Assembly (NCBI RefSeq): GCF_000699445.3
Contig: NC_067201.1
Coordinates: 18,655,501-18,719,500 of the forward strand
Origin: Schistosoma haematobium
Taxonomy: Eukaryota; Platyhelminthes; Trematoda; Strigeidida; Schistosomatidae
Direction of reading: 5' to 3'
Length of the DNA stretch: 64,000 nucleotides
The notes below the pieces were generated by a model. It was not told where the DNA came from. It saw only the letters and a list, made by a program, of their open reading frames with translations, and made no database searches. Made by a program: the position numbers and the translations under genes. Position 1 is the stretch's first letter, and the number at the start of each line of letters is the position of its first letter. Below are positions 35,301 through 47,300 of the stretch, piece after piece.

Positions 35301-38300
35301 TATCATAATACCTGTACACGATTTATAATTAAATAAAAACAGACAGCCTAGTTTGGTCAAGTGGATGAATTACCTAGACAAAATGATACTCCGAAACTAG
35401 AAAGTAAATGTGCCATTGTCATTAAACGGTACAGAATTTAATACAACCAACACCATCTCCAACGTCCAAAACACAAGGAGATTAAGAAATTCAACATGTT
35501 CTTTGCCACATCTTATGAAATTAGTCCTCACGTTCACACTCCAGATAACTGCAATATTTTTAATACTGAAACTCTATCGCGACTAAGGAAATTAGCTGGT
35601 GCTTAGAGATCGGGTAGTCGTATGTGCACGTTTGAACCAGAAATTTATCAGTCGGTCAGATAGTCAGAAAGTAGAGTCTAGAAAATGTGAATAGAAAAGG
35701 GTATTTGACCTACACTCATACACAGATCTCAAACCAACCCGGGTTTTCGATTTTCCAGTTCACAAACCCTGATTACGCGTCGGATGACTATTGAGACTAG
35801 TGTTTTAGACGCTACTTTGCTCGAATTAATTCCTCTGTTGTTACCACATAGGAGTTTCCGTTCTTTTTTAAACTGGGGAGATCGTCGAATGATACTAGTC
35901 AGGAGAAAATACGTTCAGATTTTGGTATCTCATTTCACCTAATTGGTAAACTAATCCACCATTCTTACAGGACTCTGGATTCTGCTACTCTGACCTGCCT
36001 CAAATTAGTTATGACCTTTTCAACTTCGATAAAATTTGGGGAACTTGTCAGTCAGTCAGTCAGTCATAAGGTAGAACCAGCTACGTAAGTACATCAGTTC
36101 AAGTTGTCATACCCCAGTAGCACAGAGGTATGGAATTGTCAGGCCAAATCACAGAATAGTAGAGGTAGTAAGTATCAGTGGTAATGGGGAAGAATGGGCA
36201 TCGAAGATACTATTCGAAAAAAATATATAATTTAGTGAAGCAAAATCAAAAAAGGTTACGGTGAATTTAGGGGAAGATATAGAACGAATGCACTGCGCCA
36301 CTTCAAACGATTTTGAGCCGTGTCTTCCAAAGTCTTTAACCATTGGTTACGATAATCACGCGGACCCTAACCAGGTTATCTATACTTTTTAACATGGGTC
36401 AGTCCAATTGTCTGTGACTTCATGGGCCAATGCTATGTTTTAGTTAGGCTGCCACTAAATTTCTTCCGGTCTACTCCTACACTAGAAAACATCCCCTGTT
36501 GAAGTAAGCAGAGAATAAGCATACGTAACACGCGTCCCAACCACCTCAATTGATGAATACTTACTACCTCATCAATCGGTCTGTTATTACTACATAGTAC
36601 TATATCCCTTACACAGGTATTACTCATTTTGTGACCTTAGAATAGTACAGCATATCGGAGGCTCTTTCAACTTAACCAAACCACTGACAGGAAGTTTGCT
36701 GTGAGCGAAACAATGTGTGAAGATGACGGGATGACGACCACTAACATCTATCGATGTCTTGGACGACGAACAGTTCAACTGGTCTGTACCCCGGTAACAT
36801 TCATCAGACTGTCCTGTGACGACTAATCCATCAAATGACGCGGAAGTCCGCAAGGAACTACAACTCTTGAAGCGCTACAAATCACTAGGCCCAGATGACA
36901 GGACGGTTCACTGGGACTGTCTATTGAAGTGTGTGCCTGAACAGTTCGCACCCCGAGCAGAGTGAGGGCATACAACCACCTCTCTCTATCGTTCCATTCA
37001 AGCAGTGAGGTTAGACGGGGTTGCTCAAGCTCACCATTCCTCAACTTTGCGAATTGACGACGTTCTGGAAACAGTTCTGATGAATGTAATTAATGACAGT
37101 GTGAATCTGTTGCCTGGAGAGACTTCTAGACTTGAGCATGAGGATGATATTTTCTTACTGTGCGACAATACTTAAGCCATGTAATCCGCACTTAACCAGT
37201 TGGCAATTAGTGTCCGCAGGTATGGTATGTGCTTCTCACCTTCTAAGTGCAAAGTACTTTTACAAGACTGACAGGACCCCGATCCTGCACTCACCCTGGG
37301 TAGTGAGCAGACAGAACTGGTCGAGAAGTCCGTGTATCTGGGAGGCTGCATAAGTACTGGTGGTGGCGTGGGTGATAAGATCAATGCACGTATAGTGAAA
37401 GCCAGATCGGCTTATGCCAATCTGGGCCATCTTTGGCGCCTTCGTGATGTCTGTCTGGCTGTAAAAGGTCGGATCTACAACGCGTCGGTGAGAGCAGTTT
37501 TGCTCTATGCTTGTGAAACCTGGCCTCTCCGAGTTGAGGATGTTAGACGACTCTCTGTGTTTGATCATCGTTGTCTCCGAAGGATTGCCAACATCCAATG
37601 GCAACACCATGTTAGTAATGCAGAGGTTCGGCATCGTGTGTTCAAGCACAGCGACGATAATTCAATTGGTGTCACTATCTTGAAACACCGACTTCGGTGG
37701 CATGGACATGTTCTACGAATGTCGTCCCAGAGAATTCCAGGTCGTGCATTACTTGCCGCCGCTGTGACCGGTTGGAAAAAGCGGAGAGGTGGTCAGTGTA
37801 TGACATGGTGTTGTGGTATGAAACAGAGCTGTACAGGACTGGCTTCAGTCGGTCCTTCACAACTCCCTTGTTGGGGTCCTAGAGATGGTTTAACACAGTA
37901 GCTAGAGAAGTTATCAGATATGGCTCAGAATAGAAGCCAGTGGCGGTAATGTTGTAACATTATTTTACTTTCTTCATAAAAAAGGACGTAACTTCTGTTG
38001 CTGGAGGAATTCTTTCTTGCTGTACCTTTGCTAACTGAACTGCTTCTTCCATCATTATTATTTCACTATCATACACTAATTTATGTTCTTTGATGTTCCC
38101 TTTTTTCTTATACGCACCTTACATTCTTTATCTCTCCATATTCTCATTATTTTTGTGTGGCGCACATGTATCTGGTGCCCCTTTGTACCAATATTTATGT
38201 GTTCAAATAAATAAAATAAATAACTCCTTCCTTCCGTTGTTAGGCTGCAGAAACACTGTAGATGCCGGTCGTTTCAGGGAAACACTTATACCCGTACATA

Positions 38301-41300
38301 GTTGGCAGTAAGACTTTGCTCACAAACCATGAGCTTGCTGCTCTTAATCTTGCCGTTTTCCAAACGACCTGTCTGGCATAGTAGAGCGAAAAAAAAGTGT
38401 TCCGGCCAATATATCTCGAAAGGGTTATCATGGTATCCAAGCCCAATCACGAAATCACGGTAGCAGCTAGAAGCGAGGACAATAAACTTTTCAGATGTAT
38501 CAAGGAAACGGGCATTAAATTTTATTATATTACATAAAACTTTTCTAGTCACCAGTTACGTTAAATCCCGTATTCTTTCTCTGTTTGTTATATTCATAGG
38601 ATATAAAACATTTAAAAGGTTTATCACATTGGGGGTTCTTTATACAAAGTCAGTCTTGAGTGTTCAGTCATTATAGCATTCCACCCAATTGACTCAAAGC
38701 CAGTGAAAAAGAAACACTAAAAACCATCTATTCGAAGTTTCACCAATTCACTTAGGATTTACGATACTACCACTAGAGAACGAAAACGATTGGCGATGAT
38801 AACATACAAAGATAATACAAACAAGTGACTTACCAGACATGCGTGCGTATAGACTGCCACCAACCAATCCATTTACCGGTGAAGTAGAAGCGAAAACAAA
38901 TATGGCAGTAGAAATGAAACTTCCACGTTCGGTGTATAATTTATTAGTTAGTGCCAAAAATAATACAATGGATGAGACCACGGCAATATGAATCCCTGTT
39001 CCAACTAAACTAGCTAATAAAGATGAACGAGGCGGTGAGCGGAAAACATCTCCATGCACCTGTTTCCAACCGTATTCATCGCCTAATTCACGATCCTGAA
39101 AAAAATAGCAAGAAATTCGGCTACTTATTTTTAACCGTCTTTATAAATATATGTATCTTATGAAAAATAAAAGTCATCATTGAATTTCCCTACATTTTTC
39201 TCCTCCATAATGTGAAAAAAGAGACGCTTATGTCCTGAAAACGGATAACTTGGTAACGGATATTCAATCATCGAGAAAACTCAAAAAAGTTAAACTAGTT
39301 AAATAGTATTGGTTCGCTGAAAGACTATTGATAATACATAACGTCATATTTATAAAGTTATGTATTAATAGATAAATATAACTGAATCGAGTATTAGCAT
39401 TAGTCAAACATCCCTTAGTGGTGAATGAAACGCAATCACTATGACTTCCCAATCTAGAACTATGCTCAAATAGACTTGAGAAAGTCCATATTCGGAGATA
39501 ATCAAATGGTTAATTAAAAACCAAGAACTGAACAAACTGATAAAAGAATTAAACGAACGATCAAATGACATATCACCATGATTCTGTGTACATGTTTAAG
39601 TTATCAGTATTACTCTCTGAATGTTGGTAAAATATAACCATAAAACCATTAATGGACCTACACATTCAACTCACTTCTATTTATCATTAAACGTTTTCTC
39701 TAACCTTACTAATTTTTTCTTACATACGATCATTTAGGTCAATGCAACGAGTAAAACCGGAAGTAATTCGCCTCTCAGATAAATAACTAATTTACTGGAG
39801 CTTGAAACATGGACGCATAGTTGTCTATGTGTATTATGCTGCAGTGTCCGTTGATATGTTAAGCCCACACATTTTACTCTAGCTTCTGGACAGGCCGGTC
39901 TATTCATTCTTCTTGAGCCACGTCTTGACCTTGTTAGTTATTCACTTATCAACACTGACTGTTTTTATATGAGCTTGTGTGTGTGTATGTCTTATCATAT
40001 TCATCACATGTTTGTAGCTTATTTTTGTGTGACTATAAATATTGATTAACGCTTGATTAAATCGAGTTGGCTCGCACGCCATCTCCACTGCGCGTCATTT
40101 CGCTTCGCTCTCTTCTTTTCGCTTCACTCCTCTAATTATCTGTTTAAATCAACAAGTGTACAAAATACACGCATTCAAAAATCCATTCTCGTACTCGGCT
40201 TATTTTAATTCCGTTATACACTAACGCGGAGTAAGTCAATAACAATAAACGAGAATAACCATGATGTATATTTCGACAGCAATCATTCAATAACGATCAC
40301 TTGTCAGATCTAGCCCCCAAATGCCCTGGTACGGCCGAGAGTGGGGCGAGTCCGCTCTCCCTCTCGAAATGCTCTCACATGGACAAGCGTGTATAGCCTC
40401 TGCCAGGGAAGTCCTACTCACTGCCTTCTCGTGGCGCGGGTGTTGTTTACGAAATCGAGAGGACGAAAAGCGAATGTCCGGGGCTTTAACCGGGTTGGTG
40501 AACATGGAGAGTCCACCTGGGGGAGTTGGAAAACCCTGATCCCAAACCAATGGTGCACATGGGCTCCAGTATCCTGAAGGAACAAGTGGAGTATGAACCA
40601 ATCGTTGGTCACCGGCTACCATGGGAATGCATCTCCTTACGATGCTCCACTGCCTTGTGGATCAGACCTTCAGGTCGAAGGCTCGGGTGTGGCCTCCTAA
40701 GAAAACCACCTGCTTCGGTTTAGGACCGGGCAGTATCACAGCCCTCACACATATCAAATGAGATTTGTGTGGCGCATATGTATTTGGTGCCTCCTTGTAC
40801 CAATATCTATGTTTTAAAATAAATAAAATATAAATAAATGTCCGATTAACCTGGAGTCAGATCCCGGGCCACTGAAATACTATTTTTTGTTCAAGACTCA
40901 AGTTCATGTAACAAGATACCAAGCAAACTGAATGATCGAACTATTCGGCTACTGTGAAAAGAGAATCTAACTTCCTATGTTATTGGTGAATCTGCAAGAC
41001 GACTGTCAAATCTCAATGGAAACTGGATTCTCGGTTTAGTCGTTTAATTAGTCGAATGTAGGTACTTATGAGGAATATCAAACTGCCATCGACTTTCAAT
41101 TAATAAGATACAAATATGAACCCAACAGAAGATAACGAAGCCTCAAAATACACATATAGTTGTCAGAAAAATGGATGAAACTGTACTTGACACTAATCGA
41201 TATACATTGAAAAAAATTCAGATACGGATTAAAAAACTGACAGTTCTTTAACCCTGACTATCCGTAGTAAATCTTCGAATGAACTAATACTCTTAATGTA

Positions 41301-44300
41301 AGGTCCCAGATACATATAAAACTACACAAACGAACGTGTAAGTACTAGAAGCAAAACGAACCCCTTATTTGGAAAAGTCAGAAACCAAAAAGCCTTACAA
41401 CAAGACCTGTGAGCTCTGTGTAATGTAAAATTGAGAGAATAAACAACAGTATTTCAATTGTTTTGCTACAATTACACTAAGCATAAAAGTACTGGGAGAC
41501 TTACCAAATCGCTTAGACCATCTTCTTTATTATATCTTGCATAATCACGCCGTAATGTTCGCATTAAAATCATGCAGACCAATGCGACAAGGAACAATAC
41601 CATCATAAATGAATTAAAGATTGAAAACCAATGAATCTATGACAAGAACACGAACAAAGAACAACAAAAATATCGATCAAAGCAGTAAACTTTTGGAAGT
41701 GACTAATCTTCTAGAATTTACACGAGATAATGAATCGGTTTGAATAATTAAGAAAAAGTAATCGCGAATAAAAATGTAATTACTAATTGTGTCTATCTAA
41801 CAGACAATGTGAACTTACGAATCGGCCTTCTAATTTATGAGGTATATTAACGATGAAACGAACTCCTTGTGATATTAAAAAGGTAAAATATTACGTTGAA
41901 TAAATGCTTAGAACTCTTCGCCTGACCATAGCACTACACGTAAAAATAGTGCTTGGAATATCTCTATGGGAAAATATTACTTCCATTAAGACGAACAACA
42001 TACAGACGTATATCGAAAAAAAGTTTAGACTCCCTCGTTCCACTTTCGAAACTGTTGGCAAACATACACACCTGAGAGGACAATAAGATGTCATCACAAC
42101 TCCGGAAACCGAAATTATTTAACTTGTTCGTTTGCTGTACTGATTAGAAGAGACGTATAAATATTTATATTTGGCTGGTTAACGTGCTCGATTGAGACAC
42201 TGCTTATATGTCATTCGGGATTGAGATTTCGGACAAGAAAAATACGACCTTTACAACTTAAATAAAATTTAGGAAACTTGTGTGAATTTCCCATTCACAT
42301 TGCTTTGAAACACTGGGTATTTGGAGGGTTATCTATTTGAGGGTATAAATATTGGCACAAATGGATATCAAAATAAATATACACCACACAAATAAATGGA
42401 TGAAGTTATGAAGAGATATGAAAAGGGTGAATATACTTAAAAAATAATTAAATGAAAAAAATAAGTGCATGAGCTTAATATACAGTGGGAGAAATAGTTC
42501 GGTTGGAAAAGTACAACAATTCTCTTAAGCAAATAAATTTCATTCATGAAGTAAAGTGAAATAAAGTTATAGCGCGGTCACCATTGGCTTTTATTCCAGA
42601 AGTTACTAGATGCAGATGTTTCGAAGTCGACAGTACGTTCCAACTACCAAGATTTCCGATCATTGAGCTAATTGAATATAATTTATATATGTAGAAATTT
42701 ACGTTTGTTACGTGGATACAGGCTATATGGGCTAGAATGTTTGTTGCTTGATGCTAAACCATACCAAGAAAGTCATTTTGAGGGTGATATTATCAGAAGC
42801 AGAAAACATTAAGTTCATGAACTAAGCTGTATCGCCTATTGTACTAGGCTGTAGTGTAGTAAAGTGTTTCATTCAGTCAACCAGCTTTTCTAGTAATGCT
42901 GCCTTTCCACTACCGAATAAGTGTTAGAAAAGGTGGTTGTATATCCTCGTTCTACCTGATGTATTTGTACATAGAACCTTCAAAATGCTGACAGATTTCT
43001 CATCAGCTCTGGTAGGGTGGTATCTGATGAAATCTCAGTACAAATAGAGGTCAGTTTGGATTTTTCCAACTTGCGTCACTTATGGTGTAGGTGAGATATT
43101 CATCTACCAACCAGATAACGAGTTAACAGGGTAGCAGTTCACTTTGTTCGAATTCCTGGCTGTGAAATGTGATATTTATAGGTTACTAGTACTCGACAAT
43201 AGGTGTCTCTGAACAACTGCTCATGTATTTTGGGACCATCGGGTAAGCAATTCTGAAGTTTGACACAGTATTAGGTAAGGATGGCGGACCCGTTGATGAG
43301 GTAGTGGATCTTTGTCGACTGGGATGGGTAGGATACAAAATATTTACAACCATTCACCGACTACCTTGACGCAAGATGATGATTGGTATAGAAGTAGGCT
43401 AGAAAAAGCTAACGGTGACTAAGCCAAAAAATAGGATTAGACCATGACAACCGCGACAAAAGGAATGAGCTGTGTAGTTAGGTGCATACTAACTAGTTAA
43501 GGTCTGCGTGACTATGGTGGTCTATTGTGATGACTCATTTGAACCATATTAGCTCGAATACTTTTTCTTCGATGCCCTTTTATGATGGGGAGGTCTAATA
43601 AAGAACGGTAAAATCAAAGGTAATATATCTAAGGTCATATTTCAAATCTATTGGGATGTGATAGCAACGAGCTGTCCCCAGCACTCGACCAATATTTTCC
43701 AAAATAAACGAGTCAAAGTAAGTCGACCGTCAAAATCAATTATTTTTTTTGAGAATATGACTAGTAGGTTGCTTCTTGGTGAATATGGTCTATTGTCTAG
43801 GTATGTGACTTCGGCTCCACAGAGCGATGGTTTAAGTGCGAGCGACGGGAGTTCTTTTGTACACGAAGCTCTCATTCGTGTTTGTTGTTCTCTGGTTCCA
43901 TGTAACTTAAACATGATAGAAATACATATATACATACGTTTGTTCAGAGCAAGTAATGGATGTCTAAGTAGCTGCTGTAACCTGTATACGCCACTGGCAA
44001 TGCTTGTTCTTGACAGGTTATCAGCGGTAATACAGTCGCAAAGGTTGTTTTTGGATATTGTAAATTCAAAGTGAAAACTAATTGTTGATACAATTTATTG
44101 GCTTCTTCGTGGCACATCCTCCAGTTTTTCGTATCCGTGTTCTTTTTATCATTATGATTTTAGTAACGTTTCGAACATTTATATAAACTTCAAAAACTAA
44201 AGTTTGTTTAACATTTGTTAATAATGTAGGTAATTATAATTCTAGGTTGTACGCAGTTGATGAGAAACCGTGAAATAGAAAGAATTATTTTCGTTTTTGT

Positions 44301-47300
44301 TGTTTTTCTCTGTTTAGATTTACCTAGGTATCTGTATGTATAAGGTTCTCTATATGTTTAGAACTTAATTTTGAGAGCTATATTGAAGTCGCTGAGTTTG
44401 TCAACATTTCAAATGAAGGTTGCGTCGAAAATTTGTAGTTCTGTTCGTCTACTTTTCCGGTTCTTCTCTAGCCTTAGTTTTTGTATTGTCACGATCAGGT
44501 GGTGGTCTGCAGTTGTGTTAGTTCCTCTCTTTGTCCTTATGTTTCACACAGATTTTCTGAATTGCCTGCTGATGCAGATGCGATCGATCTGGTTTTCTAT
44601 AGCGTAGTCGGTGGAAACCCATATAACTTTCGTGAGTAAAAATGCTACCACATATAGCCAATTTGTTTAAAACATGTAGATTTATCATTCTTGCACCATT
44701 CCCGCCTTTTCTCCCAGTCCATGTCATCCCATGATATTTTTATACCCGGTATTGTACATACCAACCTCGAAGATTAAGTTCCCCATCAGGATGGTCAGGT
44801 GTTTTCCTGAACATTTGTTTACTATGGACTGAAACCCCTATCAAATTAATTTTAATCTTCTCCACCGCTATCGTTGGTAGGTGGGTAACATCGGACGACA
44901 TCCATTGTGATCTCTTCCTTTGTTTTGAGGACTCTGCATTTTGTCAGCGTCTTCACTAAATAGAACTATGTCATCGGCATATTCTAAGTCAACAAGTGAA
45001 TCTCCCGGTAAAAGTTCAACCTCTGGAAATTTAAATGAGGAAAGTGTTATCTCTAAAAGCACGTCAACGATAAAGTTAAACAAGAATGGAGAGAGTAGAC
45101 AACCCTGACGAACATCACTTACTTGAGGTAATCAATTATGATGACAGTTCGCCATAAGCTCTCACTCGACCAGTTGTGTTCAAGTAGAGAGCCATTATAA
45201 GGTTAATGTACTTCTTTGGTACTCCTTTCAGTGAAAAACACTGACATAGAACCTCACGATCAGCAGAGTCAAATGCCACCTTAACATCGAGAAATACTAC
45301 GATTGTGGGACGTATGAATGTGTGTCTATGTTCTAGGACCTGACGTAGTATGAATATCTGGTCTATACGACCACGTCCAGGTCGAAAACCAGCCTAGTTT
45401 TCTCTAGTCTGCTCTTCACAAGCTTTAGTTAGGCGTCAAAGTATTATTGAAGCTAATATTTTAGACACTATACTAGTCAAACTGATTCCTCTGTGATTAT
45501 CATAAGGGGACTTTTGTCCTTTCTCATGGACTGGCACAATCAGAGATTGAGAGCAGTCAGATGGGATTACGTCCAGTCCCCAGATTCTATCTAAGACCTC
45601 ATTCAATCTCGCTGCTAATACTGGACCGCTATCCTTGAAAATCTCAGGGGCAAACCTGTCAGGGCCCGCTGCTCTCCCACACTTCAGATTTCCTATAGCT
45701 TTTTTAACTTTGTAAAGAGTTGAAGGACTTACATCAACTTGCTATTCAGGTCGACTGGAGATCGTGGGATACGGAAGTGTGATTGAAGGCCTGTTGAACT
45801 GATCCCTAAAGTGTTCTGCACATCGATCCAATCTCATGGATTGAGAGTGAACAATATGTCCATCGTTTTCGGAGATAGTTTCACTAGCAGTTGGATTCAT
45901 AATACCGGTTTTCTTTTCAAGTCTGAACAGTTGTCTGCCGCTGCCTTTTCCATCTCTCTTGCTTTCGCTACCTACCACTGTTCGCGATCATTGCTTAGGC
46001 TACTTATCAGCCTGCGCTTAAGCTGACTCCGCTCTTCGTTATGTTCAGAGCCAGATGGAATGAGTTTTCGAGCATCTGTCAGTGCGGTAGATGCTGCTGC
46101 GATCCAGTGTTTCTCGCTAACCTTATGGTTGACCTTACTAGCAGATGTCACTGTTGTTTTCACAGCTTTTCGAATATCATTCCACGCTGCCTCGGGGTGG
46201 GCATCACTTACGTGGCTGTCTAACTGGTTTTCTAGTTGTTCCTGAAAAATATTCTTAGCTTGGCTATCATTAAGTAGAACCCTAAGAGGTTTCCTTGAAG
46301 AGTCTTTTCTACGTCCAGTAAGGTGCAGACAAATACGCGCTCGCGCTAGAGCATGATCTGAATCTAAGCATGTGCTCCAGGATGAGTGACAGTCTTCTAT
46401 CGAGCCCCTCCATCGGTGGCTGATAGCGATGTGATCTATTTGGTCCAACGTTGGGAAGATTCCACGGATCGCCATGTCACAAGATGTTTTTTCTTTATGC
46501 GTAAAGTTAGTATTTGCTAGAAACAGACAGTTATCTGAGCATAGCTGGAACAGACGATCGCCATTATCTGTTCTTTGAGCCACGACACCATAAGATCCGC
46601 CCAAGTATCCTTCCTTTTCGCTTAGTTTATCTACTTGAGCATTAAAGTCACCAGCCATTATTACTATATCAGAGCGCCTAGCTTTTCAGTGAAGGTCGGA
46701 AAGCTTTCTGTAATATTCGTCTTTCACATCATGTGAGCTGCAGTCAGTAGGAGAGTAGGCAGAGACGACGAAGAGGCAACAACCTGTGTCCCTATCTTTC
46801 CGAGTCCTTGCTGTTCCATTTAGTCGGACAGCGCACAAACGACTGTCTACTGAGATCCAGTCTAGGAGAGCAAGTTCTACCTTAGGACTCAATGCTATAC
46901 CTACATTGGCGAGGCTACGGGAAGCAGCATCTGGGCTCCCAGATACACGAAGCGTGAATCGAGTTGGTTCTTTATTTTGATATAGTGAGGTCAAATAAAT
47001 GGCGCTACTCGGATCCTGTATGCGCGTTTCGGAGATGTAGCACACATCGATGGCGCGAGATCCCAAAGTCCTAGCTAAGGAAGCCTGTTGTCCTATTTGG
47101 CCCAGTGTTCGGATGTTCAAAGCTCCTACATGTATTTTAGAGAGTGGTTTCAGGGGACCGGGAATAACGTTCCATGTACTCGAATCGTTTGCACTAGCGG
47201 TGCGAGATGATAAAGGGACATAAGAATGATTAGTCGTGATGATAAGAGAGTTATTGGGATGTGCTTCTACTTTTTCAGTGATGGTCTAACTTACATTGGT

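Noticed and set aside
41838..41868. Splice-like segment encoding [16 protein letters not shown] with a GTAAGT donor
   Set aside because: It has no match in TM9SF3, and exons 4 and 5 join perfectly in phase 0 without it.
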